A stretch of DNA of 64,000 bases from Thuidium tamariscinum (taxonomy: Eukaryota; Streptophyta; Bryopsida; Hypnales; Thuidiaceae), in the NCBI GenBank assembly GCA_947034885.2, contig OX344757.2, forward strand, positions 20,082,001 through 20,146,000, read 5' to 3'. Shown piece after piece: positions 12,528-23,694 of the stretch (position 1 is the stretch's first letter; the number at the start of each line of letters is the position of its first letter). Position numbers and translations under genes: made by a program. A model generated the notes under the pieces. It was given only the letters and a program-made list of their open reading frames with translations. It did no database searches and had not been told where the DNA came from.

Positions 12528-13429
12528 AAATCTTGTGTTTGACAGTAGTTTGCTTTTCAATCTTTGAGAGCAGTAATCAATTTTTGACCGTCGCTTGTTA
12601 CGTCCGATTGATTGATGGGTACTGAACTTCTACTGATTCAGTAGGGTCTGGCAAATTTACTGCCAAGCTTTGGAGGGGTTGTAAAATGCCCCTCTTAATC
12701 TTTACCCATATTTTACATTTTTTGACATGAGTATAGTATTCCGGAGGCTCTGTGTTCATTTGAACAAAGCTTTGCTAGGATTGTCACGAGCTCAAAGTTG
12801 TCTGCTAAAAGAGTATACCGGTAAGTTACATTCTGTCATGTAAACTTTCAAGGATGGTGAGGTAGCTCCAATGTTGTGAGAGTTGGGATCCATTTGGGTA
12901 CACTTAAATTCAACACTTGAGTAATTCATAATTTTTTCATTTGTGTCTAAAATACGTTCTAAAGTGTCATTTTCAATTGCCACAATGGCTTTGCAAAAAC
13001 TGAGCCAGTTTACATATAGAAACCCTGTTCATATGCTTATTTAGAAACTTCTAGATGCTTGAAAGCAACAGCCTTTCTTAATTTTATTTGGTTTCTTTTT
13101 GGTAGGTTTGGGTGGATATGGGCATGTCTTATGTATAACGTGAACCACTGTATCCATATTGTGGGGACCATCTATGTGGTTGAGTTCCATTTTTTTACCC
13201 ACTAGTGTGACGATATCCAATTGGTTGCACATGACTAGTTGCTCCTTGGATTGAAGAGTACAATATTGTTGTGAATAATGGAGAAGGATCTAAGTTGAAA
13301 GATGGACTACGAATGTTTTTTAAATGTTAATTAGGGAGTAAAAAATATGAAGTACATTAAGTATGTGAAAATGTGATCTTTTATTTTTCTTTAGCAATAT
13401 GACTAGTGTGGCTAGTTGTTGTTTTGAGA
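12528..13429. other. ZPR1 3' flank, no gene seen
   Basis: This stretch should hold the ZPR1 3' UTR and flanking AT-rich sequence. No conserved ORF, RNA gene or terminal-repeat element was recognised. Confidence 0.5.
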
Positions 13430-13660
13430 CTTTGGTAAGGTAGCTTGTTTGAAAAGCAACCATATAAGGGCTAGTTGTGTTTTTTGTAGGCTTATGTGGG
13501 CCAAAAAAAAATTATTTTTGAAAGAGAGAAATAGATGTTGCATGTAGGAAAGTGGATTCATAATTTTTAGAGCAATATTGAATTGGTTATGATTCTTTTA
13601 AGATGTCAGTCCTAGGTACCTATTCCTAGTTGTAGGTTTGTCAAAATGTAAACACATGTG
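13430..13660. repeat. dispersed non-coding repeat J, copy 1
   Basis: This segment contains AACCATATAAGGGCTAG followed about 100 bases later by ATAATTTTTAGAGCAATATT. It is similar in order and spacing to segments near 18690, 32400 and 57830. The four copies are diverged and non-coding. The element type is unknown because no ends could be defined. Confidence 0.45.
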
Positions 13661-13807
13661 GAATTTAAAGACAGATGGGGAAATCTAAAAGAAGCTTGTT
13701 AATTTGCAATGAAGAACAAAGAAGGGTCTTTGAAGTGACCACTAGTAGTTTTTACAGTTTAGATTCTACTACCTTTTAAAGAGGTTATAGGCTACCCAAA
13801 TCTATTT

Positions 13808-14758
13808 ATAACCCCTAAAGGTTTTTGACTATGTTTTCACCAAAATCGCTTCAAAACTGTCATTTTTTAGACATCTACCAAATTTTTAGAAAAAAACATT
13901 TTTGGACAAAATTAACCATAGGGTCTTTTAGAGCACAGTTTCAAGAAGATGTGGAAAAAATTTCAGCAATTTCTGTCGTGTGGATTGCAAGATATTAGTG
14001 TTTGAAGTGACAAAAATCATTTTTTCACCATTGCGGAAATCCGGGCAGCTGCACTTCAGAAGACCATATTTGTGTGGAAAAATGTCCAAAATGATTGTAA
14101 CTCTTTGGATTCATTTTTCAAGTGAAGTTGCTACATGCTTGAAAATTTTTAGATCATTTGGAATTGTACAACATACAGGAAAAAAATAATAAGTAGAAAG
14201 AAGTAGAAAATGAGCCAAAATTCTAAATTATTAACAATTTATTTATAGAGTTAAAAGAAGACAATTCCAATGGGTGTAATGTTGTATTACACAATATACA
14301 CCCAATGTTTTTATTCGTTTTCAAAAATATTAAAAATTGAATTGAATAAAGAATTTCAAACTTTTTTTGTAGTGTAGAGATTCTATAACTAGCCAAAACT
14401 ACCTCAAACTAAAAATCCTCATAACTTTTGACTCATTAATCAAAATGGAATGATTCAAAGCTTTCCATTTAGATAAAAATCAAAGAAACCAATTTCAAAT
14501 TTTAATTTTTTTAAAAGTAATTTTTAAAGAAGTTTTTTTTTTTGTCCGGGTTGCCCTCCGAGTAAAGAAAACAACATATCATGTCATAACTTTTTAACCA
14601 TGTAGTCAAAAGTTATGAAAATTATTGGGCCTTGAAGCTACTCCTTGGGCACATGTTGTGTAAAAATTTAAAAGAAAAAAAACAAAAACTCCATCCGTAA
14701 TGAGCTGCCCGAAATCACTATGTTGTCAAAAAATGCAGTTTGGTCCTTTAGGGGTTAA
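13808..14758 (-). mobile_element. TTAA-type element F1, ~951 bp, reverse orientation
   Basis: The left end reads ATAACCCCTAAAGG (the TTAA is mutated) and the right end reads GTCCTTTAGGGGTTAA. Internally it is the reverse complement of the element at 34044-34992 over its whole length. Shared landmarks are the phrase around GCAGTTTGGTCC at one end and ACCAAAATCGCTTCAAAACTG at the other. No ORF of note. It is a non-autonomous copy of the same family. Confidence 0.8.
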
Positions 14759-15559
14759 ATGTATTTATGTTATAACTTTTTAAAATGGGCCATTTAGTAT
14801 GTTAAGCTAATCCACACTACAACCCCAAAACATTACTGTTACACTTGAATACACCCTCAATTCTTCTCCAACCCATTTATTGTCAATCATAGTTCCGCTT
14901 TAGAACTATATCATATCCTTTTCATTCTAAATTGTTGGGTACATACAAAGACAGTGTTCACTTTTAGAGCAAACTACTATAGAAGGTTTTCAAGCAATTC
15001 TTCTAGATAAAAAGTAAAGAAAATAATGCTAAAATGGAGATCTTATTTCACATTCTTCTTAAGCGATAGTTTGTTTTCTAAGAAGCTCCTAATCTACATT
15101 CCTTTCTTCCAACTAGAGACGTGATTAGAGATTTATAGGGGTTGAGCTAATGTACATAGTTGGATTGACAATCACAACTAATTGAAGGATTGTCTATTTT
15201 CACTTGTAGACAAATGAAATTGTAAATATTTACAACAAAAATTTTATAAATAGAAAATTTATTGTTTTTTTATAAACTTTTATAGTCATAGTTAATAAAT
15301 TCTAAAGCATCCTATAGGTGCATCTTTGAAGTACCTTTTAATTAGAGAGATTCAAACCATTCACTAAACGCACTTGTATGATACTTGAAAGCATTTTGCA
15401 ATATGATCAAAGTTGGAATCATTTTGCAAAGTGATTCTAATCTAATGTCTATAAATCTAGAATTTAAATAAAATTCTACCAAAGTATTATTTTCCATAGT
15501 TTTTTAATGAATTATTTCTAAAATTTATTTTTAGTATCAAAAATCTTTAAATTTAAAAT
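14759..15559. other. AT-rich sequence, nothing recognised
   Basis: Very AT-rich sequence without conserved ORFs. It may contain old repeat remnants, but no ends or homologous copies within this window could be defined. Confidence 0.4.
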
Positions 15560-16012
15560 TAATGATTAAATTTTTAATATAAAATTTTACGCTAGGGTGT
15601 CCATTGCAAATTCTAGGATTGAGGGCTCTTGGAATAAGTCTCAAATATACTAAGTCTTGGAGAAAAAATCATATTAGAAATTCATTTAAAAGATTTGAAG
15701 AATGAGTTTCGAGAAGTTGTAAATTGATTCAAGTTATATATGTTACATCCTTTAACCTCATTGTTTTTGGCAACCAACTTTTTTGATTTGACATTTGAAA
15801 AAAGGATAAATGACTTGGCAAATTATTTTCATAGTTTTAAAACCCTCATGATTAAACATTGCAATATTTCAATCCATAAATTATGTTTTTATATTTTCTT
15901 TTTCAATGTGATTTCTAATATATTTACTTTGATTTTGTTTAGTTACAATTTTTTTTTAAATTGATAAAACTTATCAAAATGTTCAATTTAAAACAAATTT
16001 TCAAAAGCTCAT
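15560..16012 (+). repeat. diverged copy of the interior of element F6
   Basis: The stretch is alignable by eye to 40575-40915 and continues into 42660-42740. Shared landmarks are GAGGGCTCTTGGAATAAG (near 15630), TTGACATTTGAAAA and AAAACTTATCAAAATGTT. It lacks the 1.7 kb insertion found in F6, so it serves as an empty site for that insertion. Confidence 0.65.
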
Positions 16013-16050
16013 AATACTCCCTCCACTCCAAAATAGTAGTCCCTTTTGTT
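16013..16050 (+). mobile_element. single Stowaway-like terminus
   Basis: The sequence TACTCCCTCCACTCCAAAAT resembles the TA-CTCCCTCC terminus of plant Stowaway (Tc1/mariner) MITEs. It marks the point where homology to element F6 stops. No matching GGAGGGAG end was found downstream, so the copy is truncated or decayed. Confidence 0.45.
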
Positions 16051-18689
16051 TTTATCATTTGTCCCTAAATCCTAAGCCTTGGCAAGTGTGGATTCTTTTG
16101 AAAAAAGAACATTGGCTTCTAATAATCTCCAATGAAATTTTTTTTTTTCAAAATTCAACCACATAGATGTTTTAAGAGCTTGCATATTAGTTTGCAAACC
16201 AATTTTGAGTGCAAAATTGCAAAGGAATTGTGAGATTATAACAAGAAAAATGTTTGTTTTCTATTTCTAGTATGCGGGCCTCTCTCCACAATGTTTTAGA
16301 AATTTTATATTAAAGTATTTTGGAATTAATGGTGACATGAACAAATACAAATAGTGTTAGCACACTAAATGTACTTTCAAAAAACTTAATTTCACTTGAA
16401 AATCTATCAAATTCATTACACAATCCACCTTGCAATTGTGTAATACAAATTTTCTCTATAACTAAAAATTGCAAAAATCTTCAAATCAACACTTGCATGT
16501 TGAAATTTTCAATGGTGAAAATCATGAAAATACTTTGCTCTTTCTACTGGGATCATTTTCAAAGCATTTAGATAAGTACAATTTCTTGGATCTCAAATTA
16601 AGTGAAATTGGCAAGTTGTGCACTAAAGCAAAAAATGAAGTAAAATTGGCAAGCTTTACTCTCCACTAATGTTACATACATGCCTTTGAAGACCCCTCAA
16701 TAATCAAATATTTACTTTTTTTCTTTGAAAAATGAAAGTTTTCAATAGTTATCACTAAAAATTGCTCGAAAAAAATTTCCATACAATCAATGGAATTTAG
16801 CTATCCATTCAGATTTGAGCCTAAATTTTTTGCGTGATCATATATAGTTGCTTAGGCAATTAGGGGTTAACTACTTGTCTTAGGAGTCCTAACATATGAC
16901 TATAGAATCTATGAGCCATGAGCCAAAGAGTCTATATCATAGACAATTTCTATGGGCATGATTATAGGTACCTATAGTATAGATTCTTTTGATGTTATAG
17001 TGTACCTATGTCATATGTACATATTTAATAAACACCTTCTAATGGTTGTAAGAACATACCTACAATTAGGTTAATTTAAGGCTTGTAGGCTCATGTTTGA
17101 GTGTTCACGTGCTATTTATTCAACAAAGAAACCTATTGAGCATAGTGATAATTTAGAGGTAACTATCAAAAAGGTCGTAAATCTTATACCGAGCAATCGA
17201 CTTTGCAAAATAAGAATCAAGACTTGAGTGTGTATCATTGAACCCTACCTTTGAACTTGTAGTTGTTGTGATTGTAGTTTAGAACCATCTCCACAACATT
17301 GCTCAACATTCTACAATTAATCTCACATTGTTAATGTTTTAATGTCATTTAGTTGAAGGATTTTTGTGCCTTCTAAGAAACCACAAGTGACATACATAGA
17401 ACTCATGAGTGAAGACAAGTTTAGATTCATGAGTAGAAGAAGTGGGGGTGAAAAAAACTCATAAGTTGCAAGCCTTGCCTAGGTTGTCACCCAATAGACT
17501 TCAAGTGTCACTTTGAAGACCTTAAACTATGCAACAAGGTGCACATTAGGTGTCATCCTACTCACATGCATCCACTAGGCAAAACATTGAACAACAATGA
17601 TGGAATATTAAGGAAGTTAGATATGAAAGGATTAGTGCCTTGGATTAGTTGTCAATTCCTCTTTTCTTTCCAGGAAAATTTACTAAAAAAAATTATTGTA
17701 GGACATTTTACCTCCCTAAAATTTAGTTCTAGCCTTTAGATGGTCCTTTTATAAACATCTTACTTTAGTAGTGTTGATGGTAGAGTGGATTAAGTACAGG
17801 CAAGTTACAACTTTGTCCAAGATTTATAGTAGTTGGCTGTAATTGCTGCTTGTTTCTTCAAACCATCTCTGTAGGAGGCTTTGTAATAGATTGGAAATGT
17901 TTGTAAAATCCATAGGTGGTGGCCACTAAATCAATTGTGGATATTACTAAAGTGGTTTAAAATTTGTTAGATATTCATTTCCACTTTGCCAAGGGACAAA
18001 ATAAGAGGTAAGTTGGGTTTATTTTGAATCCAATGTACATGTGCCAAGTTTATTGTTAAAAATGAAAAAGTGTAGCAAGTAACTCACTTGTCAGACTATT
18101 ATAGAACTATGATACATGCTTCTTTCATTTGTAGTCAAGGGTCCGTTTTAGTTTCCTCCTAGTTGCATTTTGAATCCTTGCATATTACTTGAAGCATCTA
18201 GTAGCACTAATTTTGGAACCACCCTTATCTTTTCCTAGTTTGTCCAAATACAAATTCAATGATGCCTACAATCTAAAATAGGTACCTACAACTAAATAAA
18301 TGTCTTTGGAAACTCGTTACTAATTTAGGAAAGCTCATAAAATTATGGCACTTCTGTTTTGTTCCACAACTCTCTGTCTTTCTGTAGAAATTTCTGTGAA
18401 AATTCTTGTGTGCATCTTTAGGCTATCAAAAACAACAAGCATACCGTAAAGGGACGCTTTATGAGTACCCTATCTTAGCTAGAGAGTCAATGGATTTTAT
18501 TAGAGCGTTGGCAACCTCTACAAAGTTTTTTGTTTTTTTTCTTAATCAAATAGACCAAATTCCATTGATCGTTACAAATGTGGTTTTGATACAGAGCAAG
18601 GCATGGCATCTGTCTCACTAAGGTAGAAGCACCTGAAATGGACACTTATCCTGGATCAGTAGGTGCATAGGGAGATAGATATGGTAAGA
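16051..18689. other. AT-rich repeat debris, no gene
   Basis: No conserved protein or RNA gene is visible. An AGGGGTTAA end occurs at 16862-16870 without a definable partner. The text around 17690-17770 resembles 46190-46260 inside element F7, so remnants of TTAA elements are likely here. Confidence 0.4.
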
Positions 18690-18960
18690 GGCTCAAAAAG
18701 CGACCATCTAAGGGCTGGTTCCCCCTTTTCATATATTTCCTTGGACTGGAATATTTTTCACTCATTTTTCAGTCAAGGAGAAAAAGATGAGGATTCTAAC
18801 ACAAGTTGTTTCATAATTTTTGAAGCATTATTGAATTAGTTATGAATTTTCAAACATAGTCTGCCATAGGTCCCATAGTGGTGATCAGTAGGCCTTGCAA
18901 ACCCATACATGCGCAGTTTCAAAAAAAATCTGGCTTGGTTCAAAAACTAGCAGTGCAACA
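18690..18960. repeat. dispersed non-coding repeat J, copy 2
   Basis: This segment resembles 13430-13660. It has CCATCTAAGGGCTGG, followed downstream by CATAATTTTTGAAGCATTAT and TTGAATTAGTTATGAATTTT. No coding potential. Confidence 0.5.
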
Positions 18961-19503
18961 TGTCAAAAGTGATCTAATTTGTTTCTAAATGCGTCCCTTT
19001 CAAAAACTGAAATGGATGGTTGAATAAATCATTCTTTCAGATTTTTTTATCACTTGACAGAAGGTAGTTCAACAACCAATCCTTATTTTTAATATAATCA
19101 AGAGACACCCATCCACATAGTTGAGAATGAACCCAATGGGACTCTGAAACCAACCATTCAATTAGTGAAAACAAAGTCTTAACATGCTTCAATGTAATCC
19201 ACAATTTATTTTTTCACAGTAAATGATCCATTTCAGAGCCTCCTAGTGAACAGGTGCAAAAGCCTGATCGGTTTATGAGCCCCCTCCTATAGTGTGCATT
19301 TGTTTGGAAATGGTTTAGGAAACCAAATAAATTAGGTTCATGTTTTTCTGAGCTTGTATGAATATAATATGAATTTTTGAAAACAATTATATAGATACAC
19401 TTATTAAAGGCACTTGACTAATATCAAAGTGGGCATGGAAACACCCAAAAGTGACACTCTAATTTTGAATCCCATGCGGGTAATTGGCCATTTCTTGGAA
19501 GAA

Positions 19504-20211
19504 CATAAGAGGATTTCTAGCTGGTTTACAAGACTACGAGTTCCCAAATGTTGGGAACGCATTGGAAACTCTGGGAACGTGATGTTGATGTGGTCGAGCG
19601 ACTACTAAGTCAAAAAATACTAATTATTTATTAATTTTGATTAAATATTAATTCATTCATTTTTAAATTTGAATTTATTTTTAAATCTGAATTTATTTTT
19701 ACATCATTTTTTTCTTTTTAATACATTCTGAAGTTTTTTGGAAATTTTTTAAAAAAATAAAAATTTAATTCGAAAATTCAGACCAACAGGGGGTTGGTCT
19801 GCAACAGTCATAACATTCAGTAGCCAACTGGTTGCCTACCTTTTGCTCTCCTGGAAGTTCATTGAAGAATTCCGTCCTTGACAAGTTTGGTTTGAAATTT
19901 CAGTTTCACTAAAGCCTTGACAGCAGGCTGAATATTAGTTCATTGAACTAAATTAACTCACCTCAGAGACAATTAACATCCAATTAGGCATGCCCAACTG
20001 AATTTCAAAACCTACATACCCTAACAAGCCTGCCCGGGCAAATGAGAATGCAAATCAATAGTTACTGATTGTAACGGAATGATATGGAATATTCCACATC
20101 ATTCTGTCGAGAATGAGGCAGTCTACTCTCCTGCTACTGAATGTTATGGTGGGAACAGTTTCAGGGAACACCCCTAAAACGGTCTTCTAGGGGCCCAGAA
20201 ATCCTCTTATG
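19504..20211 (-). mobile_element. TIR element A1 with nested insertion
   Basis: The termini are CATAAGAGGATTTCT and AGAAATCCTCTTATG, a perfect 15 bp inverted pair. The body matches element A2 (25575-25915) in reverse orientation. It includes the diagnostic block GACTACGAGTTCCC, then GATGTGGTCGAGCGACT, an AT-rich core, and CAGACCAACAGGGGGTTGG. It is longer than A2 because a second element (19809-20148) is inserted near one end. Confidence 0.8.
19809..20148. mobile_element. 340 bp TIR element K nested in A1
   Basis: The termini are CATAACATTCAGTAGC and GCTACTGAATGTTATG, a perfect 16 bp inverted pair. Comparison with A2, where the same junction reads GCAGCAGTGGGAAC without interruption, shows this is an insertion. 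The target-site duplication is short and unclear (possibly GT). No ORF. Confidence 0.75.
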
Positions 20212-20754
20212 TGACAACTTCTTGGAACAACACTTATTCACTTTAGGACCCCAAATGTCTTCTTTGGGTCCACTTGCACTTGGATTTAGGGTTTTTTTTA
20301 GATGTTTGTGAACAACTAGTGCTAAATGTGGTTGCTTCTATTTTAACCTTGTAAGGACGGGTTGGTTACTGTAGGAGGGAAGAATCACTAATTCTATTAT
20401 TGTGTTGCAAGATTAGAAGAGCTGAAAAAGTTTTTTGTTTGGGTGATTTGATCTTATCACTCACATAGCAGGTGGAGAGGGAAACTGGGAGTAGTCAAGT
20501 GCCTATGATACATGCAGAAAGGCTAATTTAAATAATGTCCCATAGATTCGTTTCTGCCATTTTTTTGGAATCTTGTTTTGTGAAAAAAAATCAAGTGCCT
20601 TCAATGCTTTGGAAAATGTCCATGCCTTATTCTCAATTACCCCAACTACTCCTAGAAAACAAAAATGGATGAAAACTTGTAATTTTGTTGTCTCCAGAGC
20701 GCTCTAGAATCATTCATCAAACACTTAGTGTCCTTGGCGTCACTACTCATAGAA

Positions 20755-22400
20755 CAAAATAGATTTCGGCAGGTTCCTATAACCTCAATTTTTGTAGAAA
20801 TGTTTTGAAAATTTCTCATAAGATAGAAAATTGATTAACTTTGTAGGAATATAGTTTTTATTTCAATTGGTGCTCAAGAGCAAGAGTCATATGATAAAAA
20901 GCCCAAAACCAAACCCAGCAAGTAACAAATTTTTTTGGCAAAAAGACAAAATCAACTTTTTAAATTTTTTCTCTTAAATAATATATTTTTGTCTACATGC
21001 ACTAGAAGAAAATCGCAGAAATCCCTGTTAATTTCAACGCAGCACGTCAGGTAGATTGTGTTGAGACTGCGTTGCTGAAAACGCAGGAAAACACTGAAAA
21101 CGCAGAAAAAACGTAGAAAAAATGCAGAAAAACACAGAAAATGCGTTTTTTTGTGTTTTTTCCGCGTTTTCAGCAACGCCGTCTCAACACAATCTACTTG
21201 ACGTGCTGCGTTGAAATTAACTAGGATTTCTTCTAGTGATGTGAAGCTTTGATTTATTCTATTGGAACTAGTAATGAAAAAGTTATGGACACTCTTGTTT
21301 TCTAGGCAATTTCAACATCTTCTTAAAAAAATAACTTGTAGGATTTATTCTTGAATGCAATTTTTACATTTTTCAAAAAAATTGTAGGAAAAGGTTTCAT
21401 TTACTTGCTAGAACAATCTCACTAATGAGATTATTGTCTTTCAATTCTATATTAGAGATATTAACCACTTAGTTTTTCTTTCAATCTTGAACCCACTTCT
21501 ACTTAATAATTTTTTAATAAGGAAATCATGTGAATTTTTTGTGAAATTTTTTCCTAGATTCTCAACTCAATTTTTTAACACAATTTTTTTAATAATTCAA
21601 GTTCCACAATGCAAATTTTTTCTAAAAATGGTAGTCAAAGTAATTTGAAATGGCAAACTGCAACTCAAAAAAATTATTTTTTCCAACTTTGATTGCTCAT
21701 ATCTTCCAATCAATATAATGAAATTTCATTAAATTCTTACCACATTATCTCATGCAAGTTAAGTACAAGATTCTACAATTACATTCCTAAATTTTTATTT
21801 TGTTTTGTTTTCTTAGACAAATGCAACAAAAATGGCAATTTGGAGTGTTTTTTGATAGAAAAATGGTCTTAGTCATGTAGGGATTAAAGGACTATTTGTC
21901 CCTTCAAGAAACAACTTGGATTTTGGGCAAGTACCTATGGTCTCAATTTTTGTCATGGATTTTTGAAATGTTTTTGAAGAAAGTAAAATTGATTTTCTAT
22001 GAAAAAATATTATTTTCTTCAATTGATGCATAGGAACAAAAGTCTTGTTCCAAAACAAAAATCATGCTCAAAATTGGAGAGTCTGGGTAACAAAAAATAA
22101 TTTCAAATTTTTAATTTTAATTCTATAGATTAAATTTTTGTCCACATGGAAAGCTTTTATTCATTTTATTTGAATAAGTTTTATAAAAGTTATGCTCAGT
22201 CTCATATTTCAAACAATCCAAGCATTTTCTTTGAAAAACAACTTGTAGAATTCATTTTTAATTGCAATTTCAACATTTTTTTGCTATTGTAGGAAAAAAA
22301 AGTTCTACATGGTTTAGTTTGTTAATAGAATAATCTCACCATTGAAATTAGTGTATTTTAATTCCATCTACATTTTCAACCCAAATCTCTACTATAAAGA
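20755..22400 (+). repeat. diverged direct repeat, ~0.5 kb, two copies
   Basis: Copy 1 spans about 20755-21480 and copy 2 about 21895-22400. Both run in the same order: a CCTCAATTTTTGT-type phrase, a TTTCAATTGGTGC-type phrase, TTTTGTCYACATG, AACTTGTAG, then TTGTAGGAAAA and AATCTCAC. Copy 1 is interrupted by the CACTA-type palindrome at 21000-21238; copy 2 is not. Confidence 0.65.
21000..21238. mobile_element. 239 bp palindromic CACTA-type MITE with ATG target duplication
   Basis: It starts CACTAGAAGAAA and ends TTTCTTCTAGTG, flanked on both sides by ATG. CACTA ends with a 3 bp duplication define the CACTA (CMC/En-Spm) superfamily. Nearly the whole element folds on itself: the arm with TTGAAATTAAC..ACGTGCTGCG is mirrored. 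The centre is rich in AAAACGCAG/GAAAACGC repeats. The ORF on the minus strand here is a product of this low-complexity centre, not a gene. Confidence 0.85.
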
Positions 22401-22436
22401 TTTGAATCTCAAAATTGTGTAAGGCAAAATATTAAG

Positions 22437-22860
22437 TTAACCCCTAAAGCCCTAAACTGCGTTTTTTGAGAATATAAATTTTTTGGACAACTCACTATGG
22501 ATGGAGTTTTTATTATTTTTCTTTGAAATTTTGATACAACATGTGCCCAAGGAGTAGCTTTGAGGCTCAACAATTTTCATAACTTTTGATTACACGGTTT
22601 AAAAGTTATGGTAAGATATGTTGTTTTCTTTACTCGGCTGGCAGCCTGGGCAGATAAAAAAACTTCTTCAAAAATTACTTTAAAAAAAAAAATTGAAATT
22701 GGTTCTTTAGGTTTATACAAACATGTGAAGCTTTGAATCAATCCATTCCGATCAATGAGTCAAAAGTTATGAAGATTTTGAGTTTGGGGTAGTTTGCGGC
22801 CAGTTATAGAATCTCTATAGTAAACAAAAAGTTTGAAATTCTTCATTTAATTCCTGACGA
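22437..22860 (+). mobile_element. truncated TTAA-type element F3
   Basis: It starts TTAACCCCTAAAGCCC and follows the left part of element F2 (34044 on), including GCGTTTTTTGAGAA, the GATGGAGTTTTTA phrase and TTGAAATTCTTCATTTAATT. It then stops at a short tandem array instead of continuing to a GGGGTTAA end. Confidence 0.7.
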
Positions 22861-22995
22861 TGCACAGGTTGACGATGCACAGGTTGACGATGCACAAAAA
22901 GTTTGAAATTCTTCATTTAATTCCTGACGATTCCTGAAATTCTATATAACTGTTACAATCCTTGACATCGAATTCCTGACGATGCACAGGTTGGG
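22825..22995 (+). repeat. short tandem and direct repeats
   Basis: The 15-mer TGACGATGCACAGGT recurs at 22855 and 22870 and again, altered, at 22885; TGACGATGCACAGGTTG returns at 22977. A block of about 36 bases starting CAAAAAGTTTGAAATTC is repeated exactly at 22825 and 22895. This looks like slippage or patch duplication at the broken edge of F3. Confidence 0.75.
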
Positions 22996-23194
22996 AATTA
23001 ATTCAATCCATATATAAGTTCGTTCGAGAGTTCAATTGAATTTGTCACTTAGCTAGCAACGACAGCATTTTGCGATCGGCCCTCATCGTCGAGGCGTGCT
23101 TGAGCAAGAGCTGACGCTGGAGCATTGGAATCGCATTCGCCGATAGGCCTATGTGGAGCTGCAGCTGGGGCTACGAGACCAGTAATCGATCACC

Positions 23195-23603
23195 GTAAGT
23201 CTTCTGTTTTTGCCATTTTATTTTGTGCTTTGCATTAGATTTGGATGCTCAGTGTTGTACAGATAGTCACAAGTGCTGAATTTGAGAGAGAATGTCAATT
23301 CCATTTGCCATTTTCTGTTTACATGGCAAAGTCTTGAACAATTTTGTACTGATTGAACGTAAATCTACATCTTAAATTAAAGATTGTATATAACAAAGAA
23401 AATGAACAAATGCACTTTTGCATGCATCCCATTTTAAGCTATCAGAAAACTTGCATATGGAATTGAAATTGCGGTGAGAGGGTTGCTGAGGGTTGCTGAA
23501 CATTCTGCTGAGACAATTACGATTAATTGAGAATGTTTAGATCTGCACTTTTGGTTAGTATAAAGGACGAGACTGAAGATCGGGATTATAGGCAAGAATC
23601 CTC
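23195..23603 (+). repeat. direct repeat, upstream copy (intron of F-box gene)
   Basis: This starts at the GTAAGT donor and runs through TTTGTGCTTTGCATTAGAT, GGCAAAGTCTTG and AACAAAGAAAATGAAC to about 23603. It aligns almost without gaps to 25099-25505 (offset about 1,904). The first copy is the 5' UTR intron of the F-box gene. Confidence 0.8.
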
Positions 23604-23694
23604 TTACTTGTCGTTAGGGTAACGACATGTATTTTGGAGCAAGGAATAGGGGGGAAATTACAAATTGACTTGTTGAAATTGTGTTTCCCTACAG

